DNA of 56,907 nucleotides, taken from contig NZ_CP186277.1 in assembly GCF_049331405.1 (NCBI RefSeq), positions 1 through 56,907 on the forward strand, in the 5' to 3' direction. The stretch's first letter is position 1. Each line of letters begins with the position of its first letter. Source of the stretch: PoT sp049331405 (GTDB taxonomy: Bacteria > Planctomycetota > Planctomycetia > Isosphaerales > Isosphaeraceae). The position numbers and the translations under genes were made by a program. The notes below the pieces were generated by a model. It searched no databases and was not told the origin of the DNA. It worked only from the letters and a program-made list of their open reading frames with translations. Of this stretch, positions 48,213 through 56,907 are shown piece by piece.

Positions 48213-48801
48213 GAGGTCAGCTCCTTGCCGACAGCCTCGTAATCTTCCGCCCCGTAATGTGCCCGCTCATCCTTCACGTCTTCGACCAGTTGGCCGTAAG
48301 ACGCCGCCGTGACGAATGCCTGGTAGAGGCGAATCATCCCGTCGAAAACCGGAACGCCTGCATCTCGCAGCATGGACTGGGCGACGTCCCCGTCTCGGGA
48401 GTTCGGGCGAATCTTCGTGAGCAGGACTTTGTACCGCTCGGCTTTCAATTCTCGCAGCACCTCGATGTTCCGACGCAACGCATCGAGCGAGAGCAAATCT
48501 GGCGTCGAGGGCAGAATCAAAGGTCACATCCTTCGACCAGGGATTTCAGCGTGTCCTGACTCGGGCGTGCGGCCGTGTCGAGGATGATATGCTCGTACCC
48601 TCCGCGAGCGACCTTGGCCATTTGGTACTCATCAACCACATCAAAAGGGAACGACCCCCGTTCGGTCCATGCGGTCACCGAACGGTTGGGGTCACCGTCG
48701 ATAAGCACCGTCTTATCCAGCTTCTGAAAATACGCCGCCAGATGGATGGCGGTGGTCGTTTTGCCGACTCCTCCCTTAAATGATGCGATCGTTATAAGCA
48801 T
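48209..48801 (-). CDS. parA: ParA ATPase, frameshifted copy
   Basis: One A is missing in the run at about 48,519-48,521 (AAA against AAAA in unit 1). This splits the protein into an N-terminal part with the Walker A motif and a C-terminal part. The unit 1 copy is intact. Confidence 0.8.
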
Positions 48802-49154
48802 GAAAGTTCCATGTCCCGTTACGCCTACCCGTAAATCCGTATTTCCGCGTATCCGAAAATGCGGAAACGAGAAAATGCTACGCTAACGCAGATTCAGGGG
48901 GAACGCAAGCGTAGAGTAGGGCTCGGACAACCGTGGATTTACGGATATCCGAAAACCCGCAAATACGGAAATGCAAAGAAAGGGGAAGGGGCGCCGCCCC
49001 TCCGGCCGTCAACGGGTATCCCCGAGCTTCCTCCGCTTCGCTCCGTGCAGCCCGGGTGATTCCCCTCCCGTTGACCGCCTACACCCCAGCTCTCGCCGAG
49101 GGGCAAGGGTCGAGCGAATCAACGCTCGACGCCTCACCTGATGATGGAGACACT
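48802..49154. promoter_or_regulatory. divergent parA upstream region with repeats (unit 2)
   Basis: Same elements as 20,534-20,885. Repeats at 48,830-48,869 and about 48,933-48,974, and the GTCAACGGG/CCCGTTGAC arms at 49,008-49,016 and 49,067-49,075. Confidence 0.55.
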
Positions 49155-49466
49155 ATGGATGATTACGACTTTATGATTTCGGTGGACGCTATCGGTATTG
49201 CCGTCCGCTATCGGGACAAACGGATTTCCGGTTACAGCCATTTCGAGTTCACCAATCATGAGGGTAGACACGAACCGATTCCGGTAAGCCAGACCGGCTA
49301 TCGGTCGCATTTCGTGCATGCCTCATTCGTGGAAATGGCCGGGGGACCAGAAGCCTTTGCCAAGGCGTACTGCCTTGCCGTCCTGAGAAATGAGGACCGC
49401 CCACACGAATCGGACGAGCACGACGTCGAGGAGTCAGCCGGACGGCAGCCCTCGCTCTTCGATTGA
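49155..49466 (+). CDS. 103-residue unknown protein (unit 2 copy)
   Basis: Identical to 20,886-21,197. Confidence 0.6.
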   Translation: MDDYDFMISVDAIGIAVRYRDKRISGYSHFEFTNHEGRHEPIPVSQTGYRSHFVHASFVEMAGGPEAFAKAYCLAVLRNEDRPHESDEHDVEESAGRQPSLFD

Positions 49467-49479
49467 CCGGAGGGGCAGG

Positions 49480-49527
49480 GGCCTTATTTCCGCATACCCG
49501 GATTTTCGCGTATGCGGAAATAAGGCC
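49480..49527. repeat. perfect 18-bp-arm palindrome (unit 2)
   Basis: Arms 49,480-49,497 and 49,510-49,527, identical to unit 1. Confidence 0.6.
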
Positions 49528-49573
49528 GATGCCCATCAGGCTTGCAATGCCCCACTTGACCCACCCTTAAAAT

Positions 49574-49590
49574 TGTATCGTACGAAACAG
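49574..49590 (+). promoter_or_regulatory. 17-base shared leader motif (unit 2)
   Basis: TGTATCGTACGAAACAG, 12 bases before the SprT-like start codon. Confidence 0.4.
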
Positions 49591-49601
49591 GAAGGACACC
49601 C

Positions 49602-50243
49602 ATGAAAACCAGCCCCACCCGCACCTATACGAGCCTGGATGCCGCTTACGACCATTTCAACCGCGTCCTGTTCGACGGCCAGCTCCCGCCGTGCCTCATC
49701 ACCATGCAGCGGCACAAAGGGGCCTACGGCTATTTTTCCGGAGAGCGGTTTGCAAGCCTCGATAACCCCGAGGAAGTGACCGACGAAATCGCCCTCAACC
49801 CGGCCCATTTTGCGAACCGCACGCCGACCGAAACGCTCTCGACGCTTGTTCATGAAATGGCGCATCTCTGGCAGCACCATTTCGGCGAACCGTCGCGGAG
49901 CGGTTACCATAATCGTGAGTGGGCCGCGAAGATGCGGGCCGTGGGCCTGATTCCTTCCGACACCGGCCAGCCGGAGGGCAAAGAAGTGGGCCAGAGGGTC
50001 AGCCACTACATCGAGGCGGGCGGGATCTTCGAGCGGAGCTGTGCCGCTTACCTCAAGACCGGGCCTGCCATCCTCTACCACGACCGGGCCGGGGATGAGG
50101 TGGTGGCCCGGACCCGGAAGACCAAAGCCGCAAGCAAAACGAAATACACCTGCCCCGAATGTGGCCTCAACGCCTGGGCGAAGCCCGAGGCGCGCCTCAT
50201 CTGCGGCGAGTGCCATCAACCGATGCCCGCCGAGGAGGAATGA
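49602..50243 (+). CDS. SprT-like protein (unit 2 copy)
   Basis: Identical to 21,333-21,974, with the same HEMAH motif and zinc ribbon. Confidence 0.8.
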   Translation: MKTSPTRTYTSLDAAYDHFNRVLFDGQLPPCLITMQRHKGAYGYFSGERFASLDNPEEVTDEIALNPAHFANRTPTETLSTLVHEMAHLWQHHFGEPSRSGYHNREWAAKMRAVGLIPSDTGQPEGKEVGQRVSHYIEAGGIFERSCAAYLKTGPAILYHDRAGDEVVARTRKTKAASKTKYTCPECGLNAWAKPEARLICGECHQPMPAEEE

Positions 50244-50250
50244 GGGGAGG

Positions 50251-50270
50251 GGGGCGCCTGACGGCGCCCC
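50251..50270 (+). terminator. GC-rich stem-loop after SprT-like gene (unit 2)
   Basis: GGGGCGCC-4-GGCGCCCC, as in unit 1. Confidence 0.45.
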
Positions 50271-50328
50271 GCCCCCCTCCGTATCGGTAGCCACTGACCA
50301 AAGAATCTTTCCTTTTATCCTCTCCGTC

Positions 50329-51255
50329 ATGGCCGCTATGACCAAACTTCCTTTGTATTCCGGTCTCGGCTCAGACCTTCGCCGGCATCGCAAGGCCCGC
50401 CGGCTCACTCAGGCGGCGTTAGCCCTCGAGGCGGGCCTGACCATCCCCACCGTTCGCTTGCTGGAACGCACACGCGGCACGCTCGCCTCGTTCGATGCCG
50501 TGCTGGCCGCTCTCTCCCTTGAAGTCGCCGGCCGCAACCTGCCGGCTGCCCCCACGCTCGGGGCACGCATCGCCGCCTTGCGGCGGAGCCGGGGACTCAA
50601 TCAACGCCAGCTCGCCGAACAGGCCGAGGTGACGCAGCCGACCATCACTGCCCTTGAACGGCATGGACGTGGCCGGCTCGAGATTCTGAACCGTGTCCTT
50701 GAGCGCATCGGAGCAGGGGCCTACCTCGCCGCCGCAAGCGACCGGAAAGCCTTCTACACGCACGCCGGCAACGCTTCGATTGCCCAGGATTGGGAGACGC
50801 CGGCCCACATCCTCGAAGCCCTCTACACGGTCTTCCGCCGCTTCGATTTGGACCCGTGCTCCCCCCGCCGCACCAGGCCTCCCGTGAAGGCCCGCGTGCA
50901 TTACACGCTCGAGGATGACGGCCTGTCCCTCCCGTGGCACGGGGTCGTCTTCGTCAACCCGCCCTATGGCCGCCAGCTCGCCGCCTGGATAGCGAAGGCC
51001 CACGGCGAAGTCGAGAGCGGCAATGCCCGCACGGTCGTTGCCCTTATCCCCGCCCGCACCGATACCGCCTACTGGCACCGCCATGTCGCCGGCAAGGCGG
51101 ATATCTATTTCCTGAAGGGGCGGCTTTCCTTTGGGAAGGTCGAGCAATCGGCCCCATTCCCCTCGGCCCTCGCGGTGTGGGGAGCCGATGCCCCGACGCT
51201 CGCCGGGCTCGACCAGGCATTCCCCGAGGCGTGGAAGGCCGCCCGCCGGTCGTGA
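50329..51255 (+). CDS. double-HTH adenine methyltransferase (unit 2 copy)
   Basis: Identical to 22,060-22,986. Confidence 0.8.
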   Translation: MAAMTKLPLYSGLGSDLRRHRKARRLTQAALALEAGLTIPTVRLLERTRGTLASFDAVLAALSLEVAGRNLPAAPTLGARIAALRRSRGLNQRQLAEQAEVTQPTITALERHGRGRLEILNRVLERIGAGAYLAAASDRKAFYTHAGNASIAQDWETPAHILEALYTVFRRFDLDPCSPRRTRPPVKARVHYTLEDDGLSLPWHGVVFVNPPYGRQLAAWIAKAHGEVESGNARTVVALIPARTDTAYWHRHVAGKADIYFLKGRLSFGKVEQSAPFPSALAVWGADAPTLAGLDQAFPEAWKAARRS

Positions 51256-51267
51256 GGGAAACCGCTC

Positions 51268-51732
51268 CTACCGTAACGGCTCGACCGTCATCTCATACAC
51301 CGCCGTGGCGTCGTCACCTGCGGCGTCACGCATGGGGTCCGTCTGCTGAATGTAGCCCACCCGCTCCCTTCGCGGCGCCTGATAGAGGGGTTCGAGGTTG
51401 CGGCCCTTGAGGGTGGCCCGATACCGCGTATGCTCGATGACGACGGTATCGCCGTCAATCTCGTACGCGTCGATAAAGCTGTATCCCAGCGATTGCTTCC
51501 GCACGCCGAGGAACCGCAGCTCGAGCTTGGGTTGCTCGAACCGCTTTGTGGGCGTGAAGAGGGCATAGGCCGCCCCTTCGGCCTCCACGAGCGAGTCCGG
51601 TTCCTCATCCAAGAAGAGGTCTTTGGCGGGTAAGGGAGCCGTCGCGGGTTCCGCCCGTGAGGCCCGAGCCTCCGAATACCTCTCGAGAATTGCCCGCACC
51701 CCGTTCCCGCCCGTCTTCGCTTCATCGCCCAT
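51268..51732 (-). CDS. 154-residue unknown downstream of relaxase (unit 2 copy)
   Basis: Same as 22,999-23,463 except for one Leu to Pro change in the YQALRRE segment. The 11-base overlap with the relaxase is kept. Confidence 0.7.
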   Translation of the reverse strand: MGDEAKTGGNGVRAILERYSEARASRAEPATAPLPAKDLFLDEEPDSLVEAEGAAYALFTPTKRFEQPKLELRFLGVRKQSLGYSFIDAYEIDGDTVVIEHTRYRATLKGRNLEPLYQAPRRERVGYIQQTDPMRDAAGDDATAVYEMTVEPLR

Positions 51733-54572
51733 ACGCCACCTCCGGTTTCTCCTGGCCCCGTCCCGTGAGGCGTTCCGTCATCCTGCCGATTTCCATGCGG
51801 ATGTCATCAAGTTTTTGGGTCGCATAGGCCCTGGCGACCATCCCCATGCGAATGAGCCGCTCGGCATGCTCCTTCACGCGGTTCCGCCGCTCAGGCACCG
51901 CTTTGGCGATGCTGCCGGCAAACTCTGTCGCCGTCATCCGCACCCGCACCCGCTCGGCCGCATCAAGGACGGCTTTTTTATCGTCCGTGTAGAGTGTGAG
52001 GCCCTCCCGGGCACGGCTAGCAGACACATAGAGCTGCTCCTTCGAGGCCGCCCGACCCGAGGCGGAATCTTCGGCGACGAGGGTCCAGTCTTCAGTGCGA
52101 CCCTGGGCTGAAATCGACGTACTAATCCAGCCCCGGGAGAGGTGACCAAACTCCTTCGGCACGACCAGGCCACCGGCGAGCATTAGGTCCCCGTTCTTGG
52201 CGAACCCCTCAACCTCGCGGGTCAAGCCGTTGCTGACCCGTTTACCCGAGGGCAGCGTGGCGGCCTTGGTGAATCGGACGACGTCATGCACGGAGAGCAG
52301 CAGGCTCTCTTTCCCGTAGAGCTGATACTTGTCGGCCTGGCCGAGGGGTAGGGGGACGGTTGCCCCCGAGGATTTCCGCACGAGCACGTCCCCCGCCGGG
52401 TCGCGGCCCTGCACCGTCACCTTGTCGCCGCGCTTGAAATTTCCTCGGGCATTCTGATGGAAGATGACGACATCCCCGGTTTGGTACGTGCTCGCCTCCC
52501 CCTTCATCGCTTCGGAGAGGTCATAGCTCACCAGCCGCTCGACAGGCCGTTCCTCAGTGCCGAGCCGGCCCTGGCTTCGCATCATCTCCCGCAGGACCGC
52601 CGTGACCTGCTCTCCCTCCCGGTGCGTCGGGGCGATGATGCCGACCGTGTGCCCTTCATCCCGCTTCGCCAGATACTCCGCCGCCAGTGCCCGGTAACGC
52701 TCGCCCGCGTCCGCAATCTCGCGGATGCCGCCGAGGGCGTCGAGCCGGTCGAGTCCTTCCTTCACCTCGTGGCGGCTGAAGGCGGCGACCGCCGCCTTGA
52801 AGTCCGCGTCCTTTGCCGCTGGATTTCGGTGATCGCGACCGTCTTCATCGATGAGAAGCGTTCCAACACGCGAAGGGCATCGTGCCCTACGGGCGAATGC
52901 TGGGCCGTGTCGCCCACAAGCACCACCCGTGCCGCCTGCTTCCGGGCCAGAGCAAGGACTTCCTCCATATCCTTCAGATTCAGAAGCCCAGCCTCGTCGA
53001 TGAAGAGCACATTGCCGCGAATCTGTTCCTGAAGCTTCGTGTCTACGAGGAGCCGGGCCACCGTTGTGGCGTCGGCGAATCCATCCTTGCGGAGGACCTC
53101 GACCGCCGCCGTGGAAGGGCCAGGGCGAACACCTTCCGCGTGCCGCCGGCTTCAATGGCCTCCGCCGCTTCCTGAAGCGACGTGGTCTTGCCCGTGCCCG
53201 CTTTGCCCCGCACTCCGAGGACCGCGTCATACGAGCCGAGGATATGATTCACCGCGTTCCGCTGGCCCGCATTCAGAAAGTCCCGCCGGAAAGCATGTTC
53301 CCCCGGCACGAGCGGCCGGCAGGTTCCCCGCCCCATTTTGACGAGGTCGATAACTCGGGATTCCAAATCCTGCACGTCACGATGGCTCCCGCAGAGCACC
53401 CCCTCAACAGTCCCAGTGAAGCCGCCAAGCCTTCTGAATTCTTCCAGGATGTCCTCGGGTTTCCCCGCCCCCATGCCCCGCTGCATGGCGGTGATTTCCA
53501 GCTCCTCAATCGGCACCACCGCCCGCCGCTCGAACTCGTGCCGCATTGCGAACGAGACGGCCGCTTCCAGGCTTGGCCGGGCATTCCCGCCGTGCTCCGC
53601 CCGTTCGATGGTCTCGGCAATCGCCGCCTTCTCTTCGGGCGTGAGTTTGCCCTGCCAGTATTCGCGGCAGGTCTCAAGCGTGAGGCCCTCCCGCTTGTGC
53701 TGGCGTGACGTAGCCCCAAGCTTGTCCCGTTCGAGAGCGGAGAGTTGCTCCGGGGCCTTCACGCCTGCCGCCTCCGCCGCCTCTTGCCGCTCGGCCAGGA
53801 TAGTTTTCTCCGTGTCCTCCACCTCCTTCGACCGCCGCGAGGATTTCGCAATCGCGGATTGCGGGATGCCCTTGATGTCCCACGAGTAGTATTTCGCACC
53901 GCCCTTGCTGTCGGCCTTCCACTCGGTCTGGACGGAGTAGCCCAGCTCGACCAGCTTGTCCGCGAGCCGCATATCGAACCGCAAACTGAACAGCTTGTGC
54001 TTGTCCATAATCGGCCGGAACTTGACCGCCTTCCATTTGCCCTCAACCGCGTCGTGCGACAAGTTGTAGATAACAAAATGGATGTGCCGGTCCATGTCGG
54101 GCATGCCGTCCTCTTTCGCGGGTCGGGTCTCGGCATGCTCGACCCCGTACCAGACGAGGTTACCCGTCACCCTATCATCCTGCTTAGCACCCTTCCGAAC
54201 CCGTGTCGTGGCGAGTTGCTCGAGGTCCGCCATCGCTTCTCTACCCGCCGCCCACAACGCCTCGTGGATGCGAAGGTCTCCCCCCTCCAGCGCGTTCGTC
54301 ACGCCCTTCGGAATCGAGGCCGTCACGTCCCACGCCGCTATCCGGTGGTCCACGAGCTTGGCGGTAAGCTGCTCACCCGTGCTCGGGTCCAGCCCATGCA
54401 GAAGCCTGCGGAATTGCTCGAAATCCGGGGCCCCGGAGAGGCCCAGCATCGCGGCACCCTTGCCGCCGAACTCCTGATGCAAATCCTCTAGCTTCACGTA
54501 ATAGCCGCCGTCGGACCGGGCGTAATAGGACTCGGCCGCCTTGGCGTCCTTGATGGGGTTGAACCGGAGCAC
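51722..54572 (-). CDS. MobF relaxase-helicase, copy with two single-base losses
   Basis: Lacks a T near 52,813 and a G near 53,117 relative to unit 1, which breaks the frame between the P-loop region and motif III. It correctly reads the segment near 52,433 where unit 1 has an extra G. Combining both units gives the 950-residue protein described at 23,453-26,306. Confidence 0.88.
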
Positions 54573-54623
54573 GTCGCCTCCCTGAATCGTGGAGGGAGTA
54601 TAGAGCAGAAATATGCAGAGCAA

Positions 54624-54845
54624 AATGAAAAGTAGTAGCAGTCAGATGCCCTTGGGGTAGCCCAAGGAGTACCGAGGCCGGTTTTGCCGCCGGCAAAGGC
54701 CCAAGTTCAAGCCAGATTGCTCGTGTCTGGCGTGGCCGTCACGGAGTGACGGAGCAGGTCGCGTCATCCATGCGTATAGTGTTTGACACTTAAGGTTGAG
54801 CATGCCATGATTATACTCTTGCAGTCAAGCATAAGGTGAAGACGT
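54624..54845. other. candidate oriT inverted-repeat cluster (unit 2)
   Basis: The same four stems as in unit 1, spanning 54,651-54,790. Confidence 0.5.
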
Positions 54846-55096
54846 ATGGAAAATGTAATCCGTGGTAAGGTCTCCGGGGGCGGTCGGGTCATCCTTCCGG
54901 CCGGTCTCAGAAAGAGCTTGGCATCGGCGACGGCTCGGACGTCGTCTTCAGCCGGACCGACGAAGGCATCCACGTCACGACGCTCGCCCGCGCAATCCGC
55001 CGTGCCCAGGCAGAAGTAAGGCGGTTCGTCCCCGAGGGCACCAGCCTCGTGCGGAACCTCCGCGAAGAACGGCGTCAGGATGCAGCCGCCCTCTGA
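54846..55096 (+). CDS. vapB: VapB antitoxin, frameshifted copy
   Basis: One A is missing in the run near 54,911 (AGAAAGAG against AGAAAAGAG). See 26,580-26,831 for the intact gene. Confidence 0.75.
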
Positions 55097-55477
55097 TCCC
55101 TCTCAATGCGTATTAGACGCTTCGGCCTTGCTCGTCCTAATCACGGGCGAAGCGGGGGCCGACGCCGTGCAGCAGCTCCTCCCCAGGCGGTCATTTCGGC
55201 CGTCAATTACGCGGAAGTCGTTCGACGCCTGAAACGGAGCGGCATGCCCTTCGAGACCATCACCTCGGTTCTGTCCCCGCTCTTGCTCCGAAGCCCCGTC
55301 CCCTTCGATGAGACTCAGGCCGAGCAGACGGCCCGCATCCAGCACCAGGCCCAGGAGCGGGCACTTTCCTTTGGTGACGCGGCCTGCCTCGCCTTGGCTC
55401 TTTCCTTGAAGGCACCGGCCGTCACGACCGAGGCCGGATGGGAAGACCTCGGGGTCCAAATCATTCGCGTGGAGTAG
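55080..55477 (+). CDS. vapC: VapC toxin, frameshifted copy
   Basis: One C is missing in the run near 55,183 (CTCCCCAGG against CTCCCCCAGG). See 26,815-27,213 for the intact gene. Confidence 0.75.
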
Positions 55478-55580
55478 GGCGTTCCGCCCGAGTCCCGTAA
55501 AACCTTGTCGACTTACAATTAAGAATCTGTTAATGTTGGCGTTGTGTTAGTTACCACTCGAACGGGCATAGAGAGGGCGA

Positions 55581-56042
55581 ATGTCAGAAAAAGAAAGATC
55601 GGTCGAAGAGCTTCGGGCAGCCGGATGGATGACGGCAGAAGATTTGGCAAATGCAGGGTACGACCGTCGAAGTGAAAAGGACTCAGAATCCGCCGCGATT
55701 CGGATCGAACGCACGATGTCTGAATATCATGATGAACTCATTAAACGGATGTTTTTTGCACTTCATTTATCCGAAAATAAAGTGTTGAAAGGACAATGGG
55801 AGCGACATGGGGAACTTATGGACGAGGTAATGGTCTCAACCGCTGACCGGCTCATTCAGATACCAGTCGCCAGCCCCATCGCGGTTGAATTAATGAAGCT
55901 CGAAGGGTACATCGAGCAACGAGAAAAATCGACCGAAATTACCGCCGCAGGGGAGGCAGGCCAGGCCACCCCATCATCTCTCAAGGGTGTTGCGTCTCAA
56001 GGTAAGGGAGTCGATGAGAAAAAGGGCGGCCCACGGAAATAG
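55581..56042 (+). CDS. 153-residue unknown protein (unit 2 copy)
   Basis: Identical to 27,318-27,779. Confidence 0.6.
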   Translation: MSEKERSVEELRAAGWMTAEDLANAGYDRRSEKDSESAAIRIERTMSEYHDELIKRMFFALHLSENKVLKGQWERHGELMDEVMVSTADRLIQIPVASPIAVELMKLEGYIEQREKSTEITAAGEAGQATPSSLKGVASQGKGVDEKKGGPRK

Positions 56043-56044
56043 GG

Positions 56045-56907
56045 CTAATAGTTACGACGCAAATTTTGAATCAGATAACTGCACATCCTTCCCTTTGAAA
56101 TCGTGCGGAATCCGATCAGGTGCGAAGACATTCCCGTCACAAGCCTCTTCGCGAGTGATAAGCACTGGTGGAATTTTCCGAGGTTCGTGGTCATCTCTCT
56201 TCGCATACTCGCGACTCGAACCGCGTAACGGCCGTAATAATAAAAATCCACGCCGCACGCCGCTCGCAACGGACTATCGCGGCCGCATAGCCGTTTGAGA
56301 ACGCCGAACACGATCGATTCGCTGTAGCAAGCGATAGGAAGTGATTCTGGCGGGCGTTCACGAATATAATCAACTGTGGCGATCGTGGTGAATTCCGTCC
56401 TCGTTAAGATGGCGACCACCGGCTCAGCATCGGGTTTTTGAAGACGTTCCGTCAGCTTATCGACAGCCTGTTTCCCAATGCCTTCATCATAGACATACCC
56501 GTGCAAGGGCAATGCTTCGTAACGCAAACTGCCTGAAGCGAGTGCACTGCGGTATATGGACGACCGTTTAATAATCGCATGGTCTTCATTTTTGATTGAA
56601 TCAAATGTAAAATCGAGAACTATTCCGGCTGTCCCACTCGCGTCCTCTTTCACCTTGTTGACCAGGTCGTCGGCGAGCGTTTTATTGTGAATGCCAATAT
56701 GGAATGGGTCGGCCGATCCTGTTTTTACGATGGTGAAGCCTTTGGTCGTGTAAGGCCGCGTATTGGGAAATAGGTCGGGAGGCTCAAAGAAAACGAGCAC
56801 AGAATCACGTTCGGCATCGAGAGTATCCAATAACGTTGATAGAGCTGGCGTATCTGCGGAGACCGCTTCAGCCCCTCTCTGGTCGTCAAGGACGATGCCC
56901 AATTCGG
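56045..56907 (-). CDS. periplasmic-binding-like protein, partial at window end
   Basis: Covers the sensor domain. The 5' part is cut by the window end and continues, degraded, at 1-520. One C is missing near 56,194 (GGTCATCTC against GGTCACTCTC), so the last 50 residues differ from unit 1; the unit 1 ending, with the PPVLITRE motif, fits the family better. Confidence 0.6.
   Translation of the reverse strand, partial: ELGIVLDDQRGAEAVSADTPALSTLLDTLDAERDSVLVFFEPPDLFPNTRPYTTKGFTIVKTGSADPFHIGIHNKTLADDLVNKVKEDASGTAGIVLDFTFDSIKNEDHAIIKRSSIYRSALASGSLRYEALPLHGYVYDEGIGKQAVDKLTERLQKPDAEPVVAILTRTEFTTIATVDYIRERPPESLPIACYSESIVFGVLKRLCGRDSPLRAACGVDFYYYGRYAVRVASMRREMTTNLGKFHQCLSLAKRLVTGMSSHLIGFRTISKGRMCSYLIQNLRRNY

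Larger units (their letters stand above)
28646..56907. repeat. plasmid unit 2 (second tandem copy)
   Basis: Second copy, about 28,262 bases long. Its right end stops inside the periplasmic-binding-like gene at exactly the base where the window's left end resumes, so the window closes into a circle without a gap. Confidence 0.95.

Overview
The window is one circular plasmid of about 28.26 kb written out twice, head to tail. Positions from about 11.1 to 28.6 kb recur at 39.4 to 56.9 kb with an offset of 28,263-28,273 bases, and the last base (56,907, equivalent to 28,645) continues directly into base 1 (equivalent to 28,646). The first 11.1 kb is a low-accuracy version of 28,646-39,360. It has hundreds of substitutions and indels and runs such as 39 C, 27 G and 16 A, so every gene there is broken. 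This is best read as an uncorrected long-read end of an over-run circular contig, although a true plasmid dimer cannot be excluded. In the two clean copies the remaining differences are mostly one-base homopolymer indels, and taking the better copy at each site rebuilds almost every gene.

The host is probably a planctomycete. This is an inference from the high GC, the style of the proteins, and a Cys4 zinc-ribbon tail of a kind common in Planctomycetota, here fused to the coupling protein. No rRNA, tRNA or housekeeping gene is present to settle it.

Layout of one unit, in the best coordinates: a secreted protein with hemolysin-type Gly/Asp repeats (29.8 kb); a ParB-family protein, a small charged protein, a VirD4/TraG coupling protein and a secreted Pro-rich protein (30.5-35.0 kb); a TacA-TacT toxin-antitoxin pair (35.0-35.8 kb); a minus-strand operon of two unknown proteins, an 855-residue membrane protein and a 325-residue soluble protein (35.9-39.4 kb); a perfect Xer/dif-like site, a small protein and a tyrosine recombinase (39.7-41.0 kb); a translationally coupled pair, HIRAN-like plus Cys-rich (41.3-42.7 kb), followed by a decayed copy of the recombinase 3' end; an NYN-domain protein, a 22-bp iteron origin and a RepA-type initiator (43.2-45.9 kb); a hairpin-rich kilobase; a ParA/ribbon-helix-helix partition locus (about 47-49 kb) with its own family of short repeats; a SprT-like protein and a double-HTH adenine methyltransferase (49.6-51.3 kb); a MobF relaxase-helicase with a small downstream gene and a candidate oriT (51.3-54.8 kb); VapBC; and a convergent pair of a 153-residue unknown and a periplasmic-binding-protein-like protein.

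Read together, the plasmid replicates from iterons, is partitioned by ParA plus ribbon-helix-helix proteins, and is held by two toxin-antitoxin modules. A recombinase acting at a dif-like site probably resolves its dimers. It is mobilizable: it has its own relaxase and coupling protein but no recognisable mating-pair genes. The best candidates for undescribed systems are the 855/325 operon and the HIRAN-like/Cys-rich pair, which lies between an intact recombinase gene and a remnant of the same gene.
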